Source of the DNA: Brachynemurus nebulosus
Lineage: Eukaryota; Arthropoda; Insecta; Neuroptera; Myrmeleontidae
DNA: 64,000 nt
Assembly (NCBI GenBank): GCA_035578155.1
Contig: JAPWDM010000014.1
Coordinates: 11,821,501-11,885,500, forward strand
Direction of reading: 5' to 3'
Part shown: piece by piece, positions 10,766 through 23,070 of the stretch
Layout: each line of letters opens with the position of its first letter
Numbering within the stretch: position 1 is the first letter of the stretch
Program-made: the position numbers and the translations under genes
Notes under the pieces: generated by a model
What the model saw: the letters and a program-made list of their open reading frames with translations, nothing else
Told to the model about the DNA's origin: nothing
Databases searched by the model: none

Positions 10766-12634
10766 TTTTTACAACTATCTTTTAATGTACCAAATCTGGA
10801 TCCATATTGGAGTGTATTAACTGTAATATATTTTTTACACGATCGTGTATTTTCATGCATTTACCGATGCTGTTGACAATGCTGGTAATTTACATTTCCC
10901 GGTAAGTGCGGTAAGTGAAATAGATGCGTGGTAAGTGCATAGGAGTGTGGTGTGTATAATTATTTATTTATATTGAAATTAAAAGTACAATTTGAACAAT
11001 TAGGAAAATAAATCGATTAATATGAAAATTTTCACTAGTTTACACATTATTATTATTATTGTTGGCATTAGTCTTCATATTGTATTGACATTTCAAAAGG
11101 TCATTCAATCATTAAAATTTTCTGTGGTTTTCATAATCTTCTTCCTTTTATTTTACGATAATAAATTTGCAGCCAAAAATAAAATGCTTCATCAATTTCA
11201 TTATTCTCACTAATATTATAGTTTAACAAACTATTTCCCTCAATTTTTTTAATAGAAAATTCAAAAAAAAAAATATTCACGCCAGTGAAAATTGACACTT
11301 AATTTTTTATTTAAAAATATAGTTGTCAATTGTTACTACAAAGATTCGTATTAGTTGTTATGAATATTTATAATATTTATTCATAGCATTCTATGTCGTA
11401 ATATAGAAATATAAATTTCACCTATATTATCCAAATTTTTTTTCTTATTTAACATATTTTTATTCTTCAATTATTTTAAATCGATCGTGCAAAAAATATT
11501 ATACAATACACGATGCGTTAAGTGCATTTACTGATCTCGAAAATTACAAAAACTGCACCCTGCGGGTCTTGTTTTCGCAACATTTTCTCGATCAGTAAAA
11601 GCAACTTACCGAACTTATATTGTAAAATACTATATTGTATTGCCACAGGAAATCTTTGCGTGATGGGAAAAAACTGTTTTGAATTTTTTTTGTTGCCCAG
11701 TGTATCTAATTTTAATGTACTAACTTTAATTATTTATATAAAATTTCAGAATTTTTTTTTTATAAATACTTAATGACATGACAGTATATATCAGAATACG
11801 GCTATAATCTTTTAATTTTAATAGAAAGAGGGATATCCAAATATAAGCAATATTATTTTACCCACTTAATAATGGGCAAATAATTCACAATAATATCTAA
11901 TAAAATAAATCTCATTTTGCCCTATTATACATAAATATACGATACTAATAAAACAATCAAACAATTTTCGGAGCTTGAGTTGGTGCAGTGTGGAAAGACG
12001 GGTCGCGCGATGTGGTGAAGGGGTATCCCTGGTGTACATGAAATAGCTGGTTAAAGCACAAGTTCAAATGTAAATAACTTTGAACTGTTTAAATATAATT
12101 TATTGGGTACTTTAATATGTCTTGAACAGTGTTATATAGTTCGGGAAAACGGTATAGGTACTACTGATAAGCGGGTAAAATACATTGAGTTTGGTAATAT
12201 AGTGAGGTTGTTCCGTCCGTCAGTCGAAGCCGGCACGGCATTACCGGATTGTTAGATTAACTCGGTAGATCACTTCGGTACTCATTCATTTGTGTCCCGG
12301 TTCTCGGTTCTCTGTCGTATCCCCGTTGAAGATAGTAATATGAATAGATTAGGTAGAATATGATGTATTTTACTATACGTATTTACTATCTATGAGATAT
12401 TTTGTACTAACAGTACTAACTATGCTAACTACTATGGTGGATGTTAGTTACTGTGAGGCTCAAAACATTCGAGTGCAAGTGGAATAGTTTGAATTATTTT
12501 CTGGATGACATTGTAAAGACTTAACCAAGTTACCTTTTGTTTTAATAAAATTAAACGATTTAAAAAAAAAAGTTGTTAGGTGTTATTTGTATATTGGGAT
12601 TTATTATTTTGTGTACTGAAAAAACACAACTTAC
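10766..12634. other. No gene; one patch of higher G+C
   Basis: Mostly AT-rich, with an ATT run at 11044-11063. The stretch 11985-12320 is visibly richer in G+C (CCGTCCGTCAGTC, GCCGGCACGG) than its surroundings and could be an old exon, promoter or element fragment. I find no supported frame in it. Confidence 0.4.
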
Positions 12635-13722
12635 AAGGAAAACTGCATCCCTCAGAAATTTTTGAAACTTTGGTGGATTGTAGATCTTATTAAAACTAAT
12701 CACGAGCCATATTTCGTTCGTGCCCATAAGCGGTTTAAGGGGGTGAAACTTACCCCTGAAAATTTGAGTTTTTTTCAATTTTCTTAAATATCTTGGAAAA
12801 GGTAAGAGCTTTGGTAGAAAAACTATATATATTTGTAAATGGCACTTTAAGGTCTTTCTTGTGATGCTAATGCTATAAAATCATTAGGGTTTCATCCACT
12901 ACCCCCAGCCCCTAATTTTATCAGATATATTTTAGTAAAAGAGGAGATTTTTATGTGTAAAAAAAAAAGAATTTTTAATTAATATATTTTACATCACACC
13001 AGTTTATTTCTTTTTGCATAAATACACCCATTGCTAATACTAACTTGGGAAAAGTTTTAACTTTTTAATTTAATAATGTGCAAAAATATGGTCAAAAAAT
13101 CTCATATTTTAGTAATGAATTGTTACAAATTTACGATATACTTTAAAGTTTAAAGTACATAATTTAGAAAAAAAAATACATGGCAGCCCAATCCCCCTCA
13201 CGCTTTGCTGATATCTATACAAATATTTATTTAATTACTTATTTATTTGTTTTAATTTGACCATATCTTTCCCATTATTAAATCAAAAAGTTAAAATTTT
13301 TCAAAAGTTAGTATTAGCAAAGGATGTATTTATGCAAAAAGAAATAAACTAGTGTAGTGTGAAATATATTAATTAAAAAATTTTTTTTACACATAGTAGC
13401 TTCCTCTTTTACCAAAATATATCTAATAAAATTAGGGGCTGGTGGTGGGGGATGAAACCCCAATGATTTTATAACTTTAACTTTAGTATCATAATAAAGA
13501 TCTTAAAGTGTCATTTACAAATATATATAGTTTTCCTACCAAAGCTCTTACCATTTCTAAAATATTTAAGAAAATTGAAAAAAAACTCAAATTTTCAGGG
13601 GTGAGTTTCACCCCCTTAAACCGCTTATGGGCACGAACGAAATATGGCTCATGACTAGTTTTAATAAGATCTACAATCCACCAAGGTTTCAAAAATTTTT
13701 GAGAGATACAGTTGGATACCTT
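12635..13722. mobile_element. Fold-back element with arms of about 465 bases
   Basis: The left arm 12635-13097 and right arm 13257-13722 are inverted copies around a loop of about 160 bases. Shared blocks include GGTGGATTGTAGATCTTATT, GCCCATAAGCGGTTTAAGGG, GAAAATTTGAGTTTTTTTCA and TGCATAAATACACCC in mirrored order. Small frames on both strands (for instance near 12560 and 13489) are mirror shadows of the same arm. No transposase is present. The superfamily and target duplication are unresolved. Confidence 0.85.
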
Positions 13723-14192
13723 TCCTTCTTAGAGTTGTTTCTGTTGTCAGCCTATTCTATAGTGCTATTAGTCGAATTCTTAATCAAATATATCTTTTTT
13801 CTTCCATAAGGAGGTTTAAAGTTATGGAGGTTCAAAAGCGTAACTATAATGGAGCAAGTGGAGCAGTCACTCCAGGGTGCATGACAAATAATGGCGCAAG
13901 AAGGAAAAGTATGAATTTTGAATTTTGGAAAATTGGAAGAGCGCAAGTTTTTTTTGTTTGTTATGACAATCTTTGGTGAAAATGATAAAGCGACATATTC
14001 CGTCGTTTTCTTTTTGTTTAGACATTTTTCTTTACCCATTAATCACATTTTTTGGGGGAAAATGGCCTTTTGGAGAGGGCACTTAAGTCAAAATTGCTTA
14101 TCGTAACTACAAATTTTGCGTTTTTTAGAAACTTTTAGTCAAGTGCGTCCCTCCCCTCCCGAAAATATTTGAGGTGTTATAGAGTGAAGACA
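13723..14192. other. No feature recognised
   Basis: Overlapping frames on both strands at about 13750-14106 show no recognisable protein and no coding bias that I can see. Confidence 0.5.
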
Positions 14193-14615
14193 ATTGAAGG
14201 GTACAGGGGAAAAACGATCATAGTCACAAAAAGTAAATTTTTCAGGGTAGCGTTTTTAAACTTTAAAGTGTGAATCGCGCATTTTTCAACATAAAAATTT
14301 GTGCCTGAAAACCACGCCTAGGATCTGGTTCAAACTTTCGGTGGTTATTACTAATATAGTAAGCTAGAAGGCGTCATGCCAGCAGAAAATAGACGGTTAC
14401 CCACTTTTGCGAAATTTGACATTGAATCATGTATTATATGCGCATTTTTCAGCAAAAAAAATTTGTTCTTCCCATGCATATCACGGACTATGTTTGATTT
14501 TAACGTGTAATATTAGCACGGGGTTAATATTCTGCATACTGCCAACATAACAGTATGAATTTTGGAATTTTTTACTTTTTGTGACTCTGATCGTTTTTCG
14601 CCTGTACCCTTCAAT
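14193..14615. mobile_element. TIR/fold-back element, 50-base arms
   Basis: ATTGAAGGGTACAGGGGAAA at 14193 is mirrored by the inverse ending at 14615, and pairing continues through AACGATCATAGTCACAAAAA and on to about 14243/14566. The interior is not inverted. A 423-bp non-autonomous element of unknown class is the simplest reading. Confidence 0.7.
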
Positions 14616-15857
14616 TAATATAGGCGTACATTCAAAAATTTGAGATTACTCCTTAATTCTAATGACAAGTTAAACATGACTTCTTTGTAACTTTTTGATA
14701 GTTCACATGCCTTATGCTCATGTTTATGTATCTCACCACATAATTTTTTTATTTTTTTGTGTTATATGTTTCAGAATCAATATATTGTTAGCTCTTAACA
14801 AATACTATGAATCACACAGCTAAATATTTCGAATACATATTTTTGGTTTGAAGCTTTGGAAATTGGTCTATTTCCACGTGCTACTTTCTTCACGTTCTTT
14901 AAGCTGTTTAACGTAGAAGCCTGAGAATTAAAAAATTAGAACTAAGGTTCCCTGAAAATAAAATGTAAATAAATACAAATGCTGTTTAATGAAATTTTAG
15001 GAATATGTCAATCTTAGGTTATAAATGATATCTTATTAGTAGTAAAATTATCGTACTATATTAGTTTTAATATTCAAAGTGACGAGTACAAAATTTAAGG
15101 ACATAAGTACTTGAAAATTACCGGAAGTTTAAGCAACAAACAATTTCAACGTTCTATACCAAACCATTTGCCACTCATGTATTTATATTTCTCAAATGGA
15201 TAATTACTCTTTCAACAGTCCCAATGATAATCCCTTTTCACCCATAATAGTAGAACCGCAGTTCAGTTCAACGCGGCAGAGCAGCGGTACAAATTGAATG
15301 AATATTTACATAGGTCGATTTTCAAAATGATATTATGTTTGTCTTTAACAAATAATCAACAATGGTAATAATATTCTATGCTTTTCTATATTGTTTGGTC
15401 GGTTTCACTGAATAATTTACGAACATATTCTAATAACGAACATATTACGAATTCTATTTTATCGACTCACGAATAATTTACGAACATATTCTAATAACTG
15501 AACTGCAGAACTGACAACCATTTAAGTTGAATCCAATGTATCATGTTAATATATTGTGTATAATAATAAGCAATTTATGTTTATATGTACAGTTCGAAGT
15601 CAAAAAGGTGGGGTTATTAGAGAGCAATACGTTTAACGAAGGTGATTTTATTCCCAGAAGCATCAGACATTGTCACATAATACATTAGTTTTTTGACGAT
15701 CGTAGCTCCCCCATAGTTTTCTATCAGGGATGTTAATATTCAAGAGAAATTAGCTTCTACGGTTGCTGGAAAAATATCATGTTGACAAAGACAAAAGTTC
15801 TCATGAAACCTATTCTTTAAGTCTTTTCCTTCAAAAGACGAAATTCAAAACAAGTAT
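14616..15857. other. No gene; one short duplication
   Basis: AT-rich. The only structure I see is the 61-base-spaced duplication listed at 15410-15498. Confidence 0.5.
15410..15498. repeat. 28-bp direct duplication, 61-base period
   Basis: GAATAATTTACGAACATATT followed by CTAATAAC appears at 15410 and again at 15471. The intervening sequence also contains GAACATATTACGAATTC, a partial third echo. Confidence 0.85.
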
Positions 15858-15985
15858 ACATAATTTGTTTATTTTGTTTGGAATATGAACATCATATTTC
15901 TTTCTCTGTTTTGCACATTTCTTATATTCTGCAAAACAGAGAAGGAAATATGGTGTTAATATTCCAAACAAATTAAACAAACTAT
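15858..15985. repeat. Long hairpin, arms of about 55 bases
   Basis: The left arm (about 15860-15915) and right arm (about 15930-15985) pair with only a few mismatches. The shared core runs TTTGTTTGGAATAT, then CATATTTC, then TTCTCTGTTTTGCA; the loop is about 15 bases. A palindromic MITE is the likeliest explanation. The size and stem are also in the range of a precursor microRNA or hairpin RNA, which expression data would have to show. Confidence 0.75.
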
Positions 15986-16110
15986 ACCATGAGAAAGTCA
16001 TATTTATAGGTAGTGTACTTAATTTATTAAAGATATTTAAATATTTTCTTTTCTTCCTCTTCTTTTTATTGTTCCATACCAAAATTGTCAAAACGAAACG
16101 CTTATGAAAT

Positions 16111-16300
16111 TACTTCAGTGTCCGTTCGTCTGTTACAGGTGATTTTCTTAGAGGCTACTCGACGTGAAAATTTTAAATTTAACACAGAAATTGAGTGTGG
16201 TGACTCAATTGTAGACGTGAAGTTGAATTTGGATTCTGGGGGTTAATTTCAGGAAATAACCTGAAAAGAGAAAAAAATTTTCCCCAGCAGCATCGAGTAG
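16111..16300 (+). repeat. Dispersed repeat fragment (GTCCGTTCGTCTG type)
   Basis: GTGTCCGTTCGTCTGTTACA followed by a GATTTTCTTAGAGGCTACTC block resembles a widespread insect interspersed repeat that I recall only by its typical wording. A related start lies at 35488-35572. I cannot assign a class. Confidence 0.35.
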
Positions 16301-16349
16301 GGTATCAACACGGGAAGTCTGTTAAAGCATGAATTCAATAATATATATA

Positions 16350-17043
16350 CAAGCTGGTCCAGAATTATGTACTGTAATTAGTAGAGCTCCTAGTACGTTC
16401 AAAAATAATGGTACCTTTTCATGTACACTTTTTTTCAAAACTCAATAATAAGGGAGATTCAACTCTGTAAAGGGGTGAAACGAAAACCATTATTTCTTAA
16501 ATATTTTCCAAACGCTTTTGAATAACGGATTGATATATTAGGGGTACTTATTTTGCGTTAGAAGGATTAAATTTATGTCAACACTTATTCCACTCATTAC
16601 TAAGGGGTGGTTTTGGGTGGTAGTTGTGTGTTCTAACATCTTTTCTTTTTTAATTTGCAATTATTTAAACAAAATCTCTGATAGTATAAAGGCAAAAAAG
16701 GTATACTTGTTACATTTCGATCAATATTACCGTATTCGAGTAATTTAAAGTAGAAGTATCCATTTCCAAATTATCCCCTAATCATAAGTGATCGAATAAT
16801 CGATACCATAAATTTAATTATCTTAATGTTCATACGCGCCCCTAGAATATAAATTCAGTAATCAAAAGCGCCTAAAAATTTTTTAAAAAAAGAAGCCAGT
16901 TTCGTTCCACCCCTCTACATTTTACTCCTCTGCTTTATCTCCCTTATTACTGAGTTTTGGAAAAAAGCGTAGATGAAAAGGTATCATTATTTTTGAACAT
17001 ATTATAAGCTCTAGCAATTACGGTACATAATTCTGGGCCACCT

Positions 17044-17045
<2 letters not shown>
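16350..17045. mobile_element. TA-flanked MITE with TIRs of about 200 bases
   Basis: CAAGCTGGTCCAGAATTATG at 16350 is mirrored at the right end (CATAATTCTGGGCCACCTTG to 17045), with TA on both flanks. Inverse pairing continues about 200 bases inward, including TTCAAAAATAATG, ACCTTTTCAT, AAAACTCA and AATAAGGGAGAT. The interior is short and non-coding. Flanking TA and long TIRs suggest a Tc1/mariner-dependent MITE. A lone copy of its terminus lies at 17112-17145. Confidence 0.85.

Positions 17046-17111
<66 letters not shown>
17046..17111. repeat. (TA)n microsatellite
   Basis: Pure TA run separating the MITE from the lone terminus at 17112. It probably grew from the TA target duplication. Confidence 0.95.
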
Positions 17112-17113
<2 letters not shown>

Positions 17114-17145
17114 AGTTGGTCCAGAATTATGTACCGTAATTATAA
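17112..17145 (+). mobile_element. Lone terminus of the 16350 MITE family
   Basis: CAAGTTGGTCCAGAATTATG followed by TACCGTAATTA repeats the end of the neighbouring element in the same orientation as its left end. The rest of that copy is missing, so it is a truncated second insertion or a product of slippage in the TA tract. Confidence 0.8.
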
Positions 17146-17283
17146 ATATAAAATAAGAGTAAAACCTATAAAACCTTAATAGAACGTACAATCATAAAGC
17201 GTTTTTCAATAATTCATGAATAGCATGAAAATTCATTTTTAAGTTTTCCTGTGTTTACTCTTACAGCTACAAGTTAAGTGCCA

Positions 17284-17388
17284 ATGGTAGTAAAGTTACA
17301 GTGAATATGGACCATTGGGTAGTAAGGTCACGGTGATTATGGATCAATGCTGGTAAAAGTGCGGTGAATATGTACCATTTTACAGCTC
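17284..17388. repeat. Three degenerate 32-34-bp tandem units
   Basis: Units of the form GTAGTAAGGTCACGGTGAT, ending in ATGGACCATT-like sequence, repeat three times. They resemble the three 31-bp units at 46495-46590. Confidence 0.7.
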
Positions 17389-19640
17389 AATAAACTTTGC
17401 TTTTATTTTTGCTACACAAATTTTTATTCTAAACATAATACAAAATTATTTTGTGTGTAACTTAACTTTTTATCACATTTCTAAGTAAGTAAGTTATTGA
17501 CCCGTATTTATTGAAACGGGACTGTATACATATACTAGGTATGTAACTAACTACAGCTATGGAGATTTGGTTTTCGGTTTGGTTAATGGAAATATCTGGA
17601 GAATTCTTCGAATATTCCTTCCTTGCTCACTATTATTTCAAATTTTGTGAACAATGTGAAATTTCAAACTAAAATTAAATTGGCCACAATTTAAATATGT
17701 ACTTAGAGATTAGAGAGTATACACACACGTGCATATTACATAATAGTTAATAACTAGTGTCTCCTCTGTTGTTAATGCAACTCGAACTAAAGATATATAG
17801 ATAAATATGAAATAGTGTATAGCTATTAAGGGAGGGGGATCTAATATTAACAATTAAAATATTAGATTTTAAAATAAGTAAAGACCCAAAAGAAATTGCG
17901 TTTGTTTACCTAAATTTCGTTGTTTGGGTGAGCAAATAATATATTTAACCGTCGATTAGAGAGCGAATTTCGATTGATCTCCTATTATAATTTATAAAGT
18001 AAAAATTGGTAGTTATAAAAATTACATCTGGAAAATCGAAAATATTTTCTGAGTAAACATGGCTATTTTTTCAGGAAAAATGAAAATTTCATACGCAAAC
18101 TATCCAAAGTTTACCAACAGATATAATTCACTTCATTTTTGTAGCTATTAATTAAACTTAAAAAAACTGAACTTCATGACGTCATTGCGTATACCAATCT
18201 TTTTAAATATTTCAAAAATCATAATTTTTATGTTAGAAATCCGAAATTTGAAGCTGTTGGTGGGTTGTAAAATAGTAAGAAAATTACATACGGAAATTAA
18301 ATCACATTTCCTAAAGGAATTTGGGAAAAGTAGGTTGTACAGTGAAAATATTGAACACCACAGGTATAAACTAGTGAGAATGTGTGTATTGAAGAAGGAT
18401 AGACTGGAATGTAGAGGCATTGGATCATTCGTTTTTAGAAGAAAACATACTGTAGCTATCTAACTGTGAGATCCATAGAACAATCCCAATTAATCCTTCA
18501 GTATTGATTAATCCAGTACGCGGATTTTAATTTACTCTCTTAAATTAAAAAAAACCATGGGTTTTATTATGAAAACAAACAATAAACTCTTCTTTTATAG
18601 GTATCAAAAATTAAAAACTTTCATTCATTAACGCCGAAAATTTTTATTAAGTTATTGGTATCATAATCAAATAACCCTTTCTGTCTGAATAATTAAAAAA
18701 AAGAAACAAAAACAAAAACAAAAAAATAATTAAAACAAAACAAAGTTAAATAAACAAACATAAACATACATAAGCTTTTGTTTTGCAGCCTGTCTCCCTT
18801 CACGTCCTTCATGTGTCAATGCGTACATTCATTTGTTATTTATTGCTTTCAATTACTTTTCAACTTCTGTGTGACCTCAATTTTTCAAAAACCAAATAAT
18901 ACCATATTTCACATAATGGATGATACGTATTATGGACCGTAACCGAAATAACGAGTTTGTGTTTTATGTAATTATTGTGACAAAAAAATATGTGTTTTGG
19001 TTTGTAAAGTATAGCTGAATAATGGGGTTTAACTGTAATAATTAAATTCGATTGTTTACAATGTAATATAATTTTTACGACTGTTGGACCAAATACCTAT
19101 TATTTTTTATTCTAATTGAAACTGGTTAAAGGTGAACATTAATTTTTCACTTCTTACAAGCAGGAGATTTATATTAATTAAACAAAACTGTTCCCTGACT
19201 GTGACTAGAATCCAGCGATAACTTTTGCTTTTTTACTTCATTTCTTATCACTGTAATTGTGTTTTAAAATTTTTAATTACCTACTCTTTAAATTATACAA
19301 ATTCTATGATTTGTAAGCTCTTTTTTGTACAATGAAATTTAGACAGATTTTGATTTTTATGCTCATTTATTTATAACTAGATCTACCATTATTCACCTCG
19401 GACTTTAGTTCTTTGAAAACAAAAAGTATACACTATTGAAATTGAAAGATCTAATACCGTAATACGACTTTTTTACATTTTTTGGTATAATTTTATATTT
19501 ATACATGTTTCCTTCATAGATATCACCAATAAAAGTATTACCATTAGAAAGAGCGTATTTTATTTGTTATATCCTTGACCCATTTGTTTCAATATAAGTA
19601 AAAATAAAAAAAATAAATAAAAAATAATTAGTAAGTGTTC
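17389..19640. other. No feature recognised
   Basis: AT-rich. Overlapping frames of 90-95 codons on opposite strands near 18148-18463 have no recognisable motif and are mutually exclusive, so I treat them as chance. Confidence 0.5.
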
Positions 19641-20360
19641 AAATCCGTCCACTACACCCCAAATCCGTCTTGACCCGGCCACTTGCTTAAATAATGTAAT
19701 AACATGCAAACTAACCTCTCCCGTCGGGGTTAGGACAGTGTTTTATATCGTCTGATATCTTTGAACCCGTCAAAGGCTTCAAAACATTTTGTGGGAAGGG
19801 AGAGGGGTCAATGCATAGTATGCCTCTCTATGAAGTAAACATGCGATATGACACCAGAAGGAGGCATAAACCGCGTAATTCTGGCGGGAATATAACGTAT
19901 GGATAGTGGAAGTTACAGCCAGTGCGAATCGGACGTATTTAGCGCATTTAGTATTCAACTTTGGGGAAACAAGGTTAGAACGTCAAAAGAATCCGTCAAA
20001 AAAAGAATGTCGGTCGTTGTCATGTGCTACATGTCTTACCAGCCTATTTACAACTCACTTTTTTTTTGCTTGAGTGCAAAGAGTTAAAACAATATGACAG
20101 TTATGACGAAAATTACATGTCTAAGTTAGACACACATTTTATTTCTTTGAAAAACTGGAGAATAGTAATCCTGTAAAATGAGATAGTAAAAGTTGAAATC
20201 CGTAGTTTTTATTGGTACAGCTCTTTAGAGGAGGTTTTTCTCTCTCTAATGACGTCAGAATAAATGTTTATTGTAGCAGGTTAATGTAGAAACTACTTAC
20301 TTTGAAGATTGGTGCAAAGTGTCCGGGTCTAGACCCCCTGTCCGGATCTAGACGGTTTTA
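19641..20360. mobile_element. Degenerate TIR element
   Basis: GTCTTGACCCGGCCACTT at 19667 is the near-inverse of AAGTGTCCGGGTCTAGAC ending at 20334, and CCGTC blocks flank both. The sequence between is GC-richer than its surroundings and has a 62-codon frame (19899) that I do not recognise. I read it as an old non-autonomous DNA element. The outer ends are approximate. Confidence 0.45.
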
Positions 20361-21068
20361 CGGTACTGAAAGAGTATATCTTTATATATGTCAAGAGTTT
20401 TTAAATTCTGGGAATTAATTAGATCAGCTTAAATCAATATTGGGCATACATTAGGAGAAATATATTATCCTGAATTGAAAATACTGAACATAAGTGACTT
20501 ACCTCTAAATGTAAATATAATATACAAAAACTCTAGTGAATTATTGCAACGTATGTGTTAATACCATAAACGTATTTTAGCGTTTACAAAAATTGCACCT
20601 AATCCTTTTTACCGAATAAAATATTTACTGATTTTTGATGCGGTTAAGCTGTTGATTATTGAGTGGAAAATATTTTATTACTTAAACAATTGTTCAGTTT
20701 TGAAATATTGAAAAAGTAAATATTGATTTAAAATTTTATTAATTGCTTTTTTTATTTTTATTATTACTTTTTTTGTTTTTCTACTTGATAATTCAGTTGA
20801 GAATTTATGTCAACAAAAAAATAAGTTAAGTCAACGGGAATAAAAGGACTAAAAATATAGATGTCAACAAAGAAATTTTAATTGCCTAGGCATACAAAGC
20901 GTTACTTTGGTGCGTTACTATTATGTTTGTAATAGTTAAAAATTAACTTTTTGAGAAAAACTGTAAAATTAAATTCTTTGAAAATATTAAAATCAATTAA
21001 GTAAGAGTTAAGTAGAATTTTTAAAATTACAAATGAAATTCGTAAATCTAAACATTTTTACAATCTAT
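20361..21068. other. No feature recognised
   Basis: AT-rich. GCGTTACTTTGG at 20899 echoes the terminus of the neighbouring inverted repeat. Confidence 0.5.
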
Positions 21069-21284
21069 AGTTGCGAGCGTTACTTTGTGGAAATTCATTT
21101 TAAACAAAATTAAAGACGATTTTAACTTTGCAAAAATTAGGATTAGAATTAGTGTTGGAAAATGACTGTACGAGTCAAACAAAAGTGCATTAACACATTT
21201 TTAAAAAATAAAAATGAATTTTTTGCAACGTAAAAATCGTTTTTATTTTGTTTAAAATGAATTTCCATAAAGTAGCGCCCGCAA
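21069..21284. mobile_element. Short palindromic MITE (GCGTTACTTT family)
   Basis: Arms of about 65 bases at 21069-21134 and 21222-21284 are inverted. They begin TTGCGAGCGTTACTTTGTGG and continue through AAATTCATTTTAAACAAAAT. A related end, GAGCGTTACTTTATGG, lies at 22705. Confidence 0.75.
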
Positions 21285-21721
21285 CCATAGATAATTTTTA
21301 CAATATTTAACAGATATTTTTCATAAAAATTGAATATAAAAATGTACATATTTGTAATTCCTAGACTAACCCAAAGCATGCATTCTTGTTTCAGAAGCTG
21401 TATTTTTGCCTGATCAATTAAAAATAAAATAATAATCATTTTTAATATTATGTATTCCATTTGATATAACAAAATAATAAAATACAATAAAATTTAATAC
21501 TAGGCACAATATACCTATATGAAAACCATAATTAAAGGTTATTTTAATAAAATTTTGTTCATTTATTTGTACCTATATTTGGTAAATAAATGTTTAATAA
21601 TAGACCATACGTTTACCACAAACATTTCAAAATTGATAATTTTCGAAATTATTTTGGTCCAAAAATTAATTAAGCATAACATTAAAATAATTAAATAAAA
21701 GTGCCTATAGAGTAACCTACT
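21285..21721. other. No feature recognised
   Basis: AT-rich sequence without visible structure. Confidence 0.5.
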
Positions 21722-21843
21722 TTTGTGCGGTGGATAGGGGCTGTATAAAAATAATCGTACAAAAACTAATCGAAAACTTCATAAATATCAATAAAACGTA
21801 GAGTTTGCAACATTTAAAAAAAGTTATTTATGCGGTGGCTTGG
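21722..21843 (+). repeat. Dispersed repeat, TTTTGTGCGGTGG family
   Basis: TTTTGTGCGGTGGATAGGGG, then a CTGTATAAAA block, then TTATGCGGTGG at 21829 parallel the segments at 60839-60980 in the same order. They are two copies of one unclassified repeat. Confidence 0.55.
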
Positions 21844-21846
21844 GGT

Positions 21847-22012
21847 AGCGATGGGCATAATCGAATGAAAATTAATCGATCATTCGATTATTAAAATATC
21901 TCGAGATATAATAAAATCATTCGATTATTATTCACTCGGATGATTTTAAAAAAATATCGAACAGTTTTAAAAATATCTCGAGATAAAACAAATTCGATTC
22001 TTTTAAATGATC
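21847..22012 (+). mobile_element. hAT-like terminus rich in AATCGATTATT
   Basis: It starts TAGCGATGGGCATAATCGAA, close to hAT-type ends (TAGTGATGGGCA). It runs into repeated ATCGATTATT, CATTCGATTATT and ATATCTCGAGATA motifs, as expected of subterminal transposase sites. A sister end is at 23712. No matching right terminus is found. Confidence 0.5.
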
Positions 22013-22733
22013 CTACAAAATATCAGGTAATAATTATTTAGTGGATCGTCTCATATATATTGAAAACAGACAACAGTTTAAATAAAAAAAAAAAAAAGGT
22101 TTTATGATAACTATGATTGGCGATGTTTTGCATAAGATGAATAGCACAACCTAGCACCCTAGTTAGGGTGCTTTCCTTCTTGATACGTTAATGGTCATGA
22201 GAGCTGTATGTGCACCGTCAAGTAAAACCTAACTAACTATGACATAACGCTGTACTACGTCAACAATTCTATATATAAAGTGTATTAGTTGTCAAAATAC
22301 TGTGCTAGTGGGGTGTTTCGTCACCATAGATTATGACCATCAACGTGTTAAAGTGCCGAATATTTAAATGGAAAACCCGATAATACTGTAATTAGTAATG
22401 GTTTAATCTCTAATGAACATTAATTAATATTATAAAAAATAGACTTTTGAAGATAATATGATAAATCACCTAAAAACAAAAGAACTGAAAGGTGGATTAG
22501 GGTTATATGGTTCATACAAGTAAATCATATTGTATTATAGGTTTGAATTTGAAAATAAAAATAACAATAAATAGATTCCGAAAAATTACAAAATTGAAAC
22601 TTAATTTTATCTCGCATCTCAATAACTGAATAATATAACCGATAAAAATAATCGATAAATAATTGTTAGAAATAATCGAAAGAAAATAATTGATATTAAT
22701 AGATTTGAGCGTTACTTTATGGTATTCCATATT
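22013..22733. other. No gene; second patch of ATCGAT-type repeats
   Basis: A pure A run sits at about 22084-22097. ATCGATAAATAATTG-like repeats at 22630-22700 may be the inner part of the hAT-like element that starts at 21847. Nothing else is visible. Confidence 0.4.
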
Positions 22734-22786
22734 TGTAAATAATAAACAAATATTTTACTTTGCAAAATACCACTTTTATTTTGAAA
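22734..22786 (-). mobile_element. PLE 3' tail, short copy
   Basis: On the minus strand it reads TTTCAAAATAAAAGTGGTAT, then GCAAAGTAAAATATTTGTTT and ATTATTTA. It matches the last 52 or so bases of the PLE tail at 23881-24397. Homology starts about four bases downstream of the predicted ribozyme cleavage point of that copy (23937/23936). Confidence 0.65.
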
Positions 22787-22984
22787 ACAGTAAAAACAAA
22801 AATTTTAATTTAACCAATTACAATTAAAAATTTTTCAAAACTATTTTTTAAATATACAGAGAAATCTATTTTTATACGGATTTTAAAAAAATTGCGATAA
22901 GATTCATTGCTCACTGTTTTTAACCCATTATTTTCTATTCTTTAACATAAGAATATAAATTGTTGTATCATTGAGTTTCTGTTT

Positions 22985-23070
<86 letters not shown>

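Noticed and set aside
12635..13722. Two separate genes on opposite strands from mirrored frames
   Set aside because: The frames are the same fold-back arm read twice.
18148..18463. Overlapping 90- and 95-codon frames on opposite strands
   Set aside because: They exclude each other, lack any recognisable motif and sit in unremarkable AT-rich sequence.
21149..21487. 112-codon minus-strand frame, the longest in the window
   Set aside because: It crosses the palindromic MITE at 21069-21284 and is rich in Ile, Phe and Leu from AT-rich codons.
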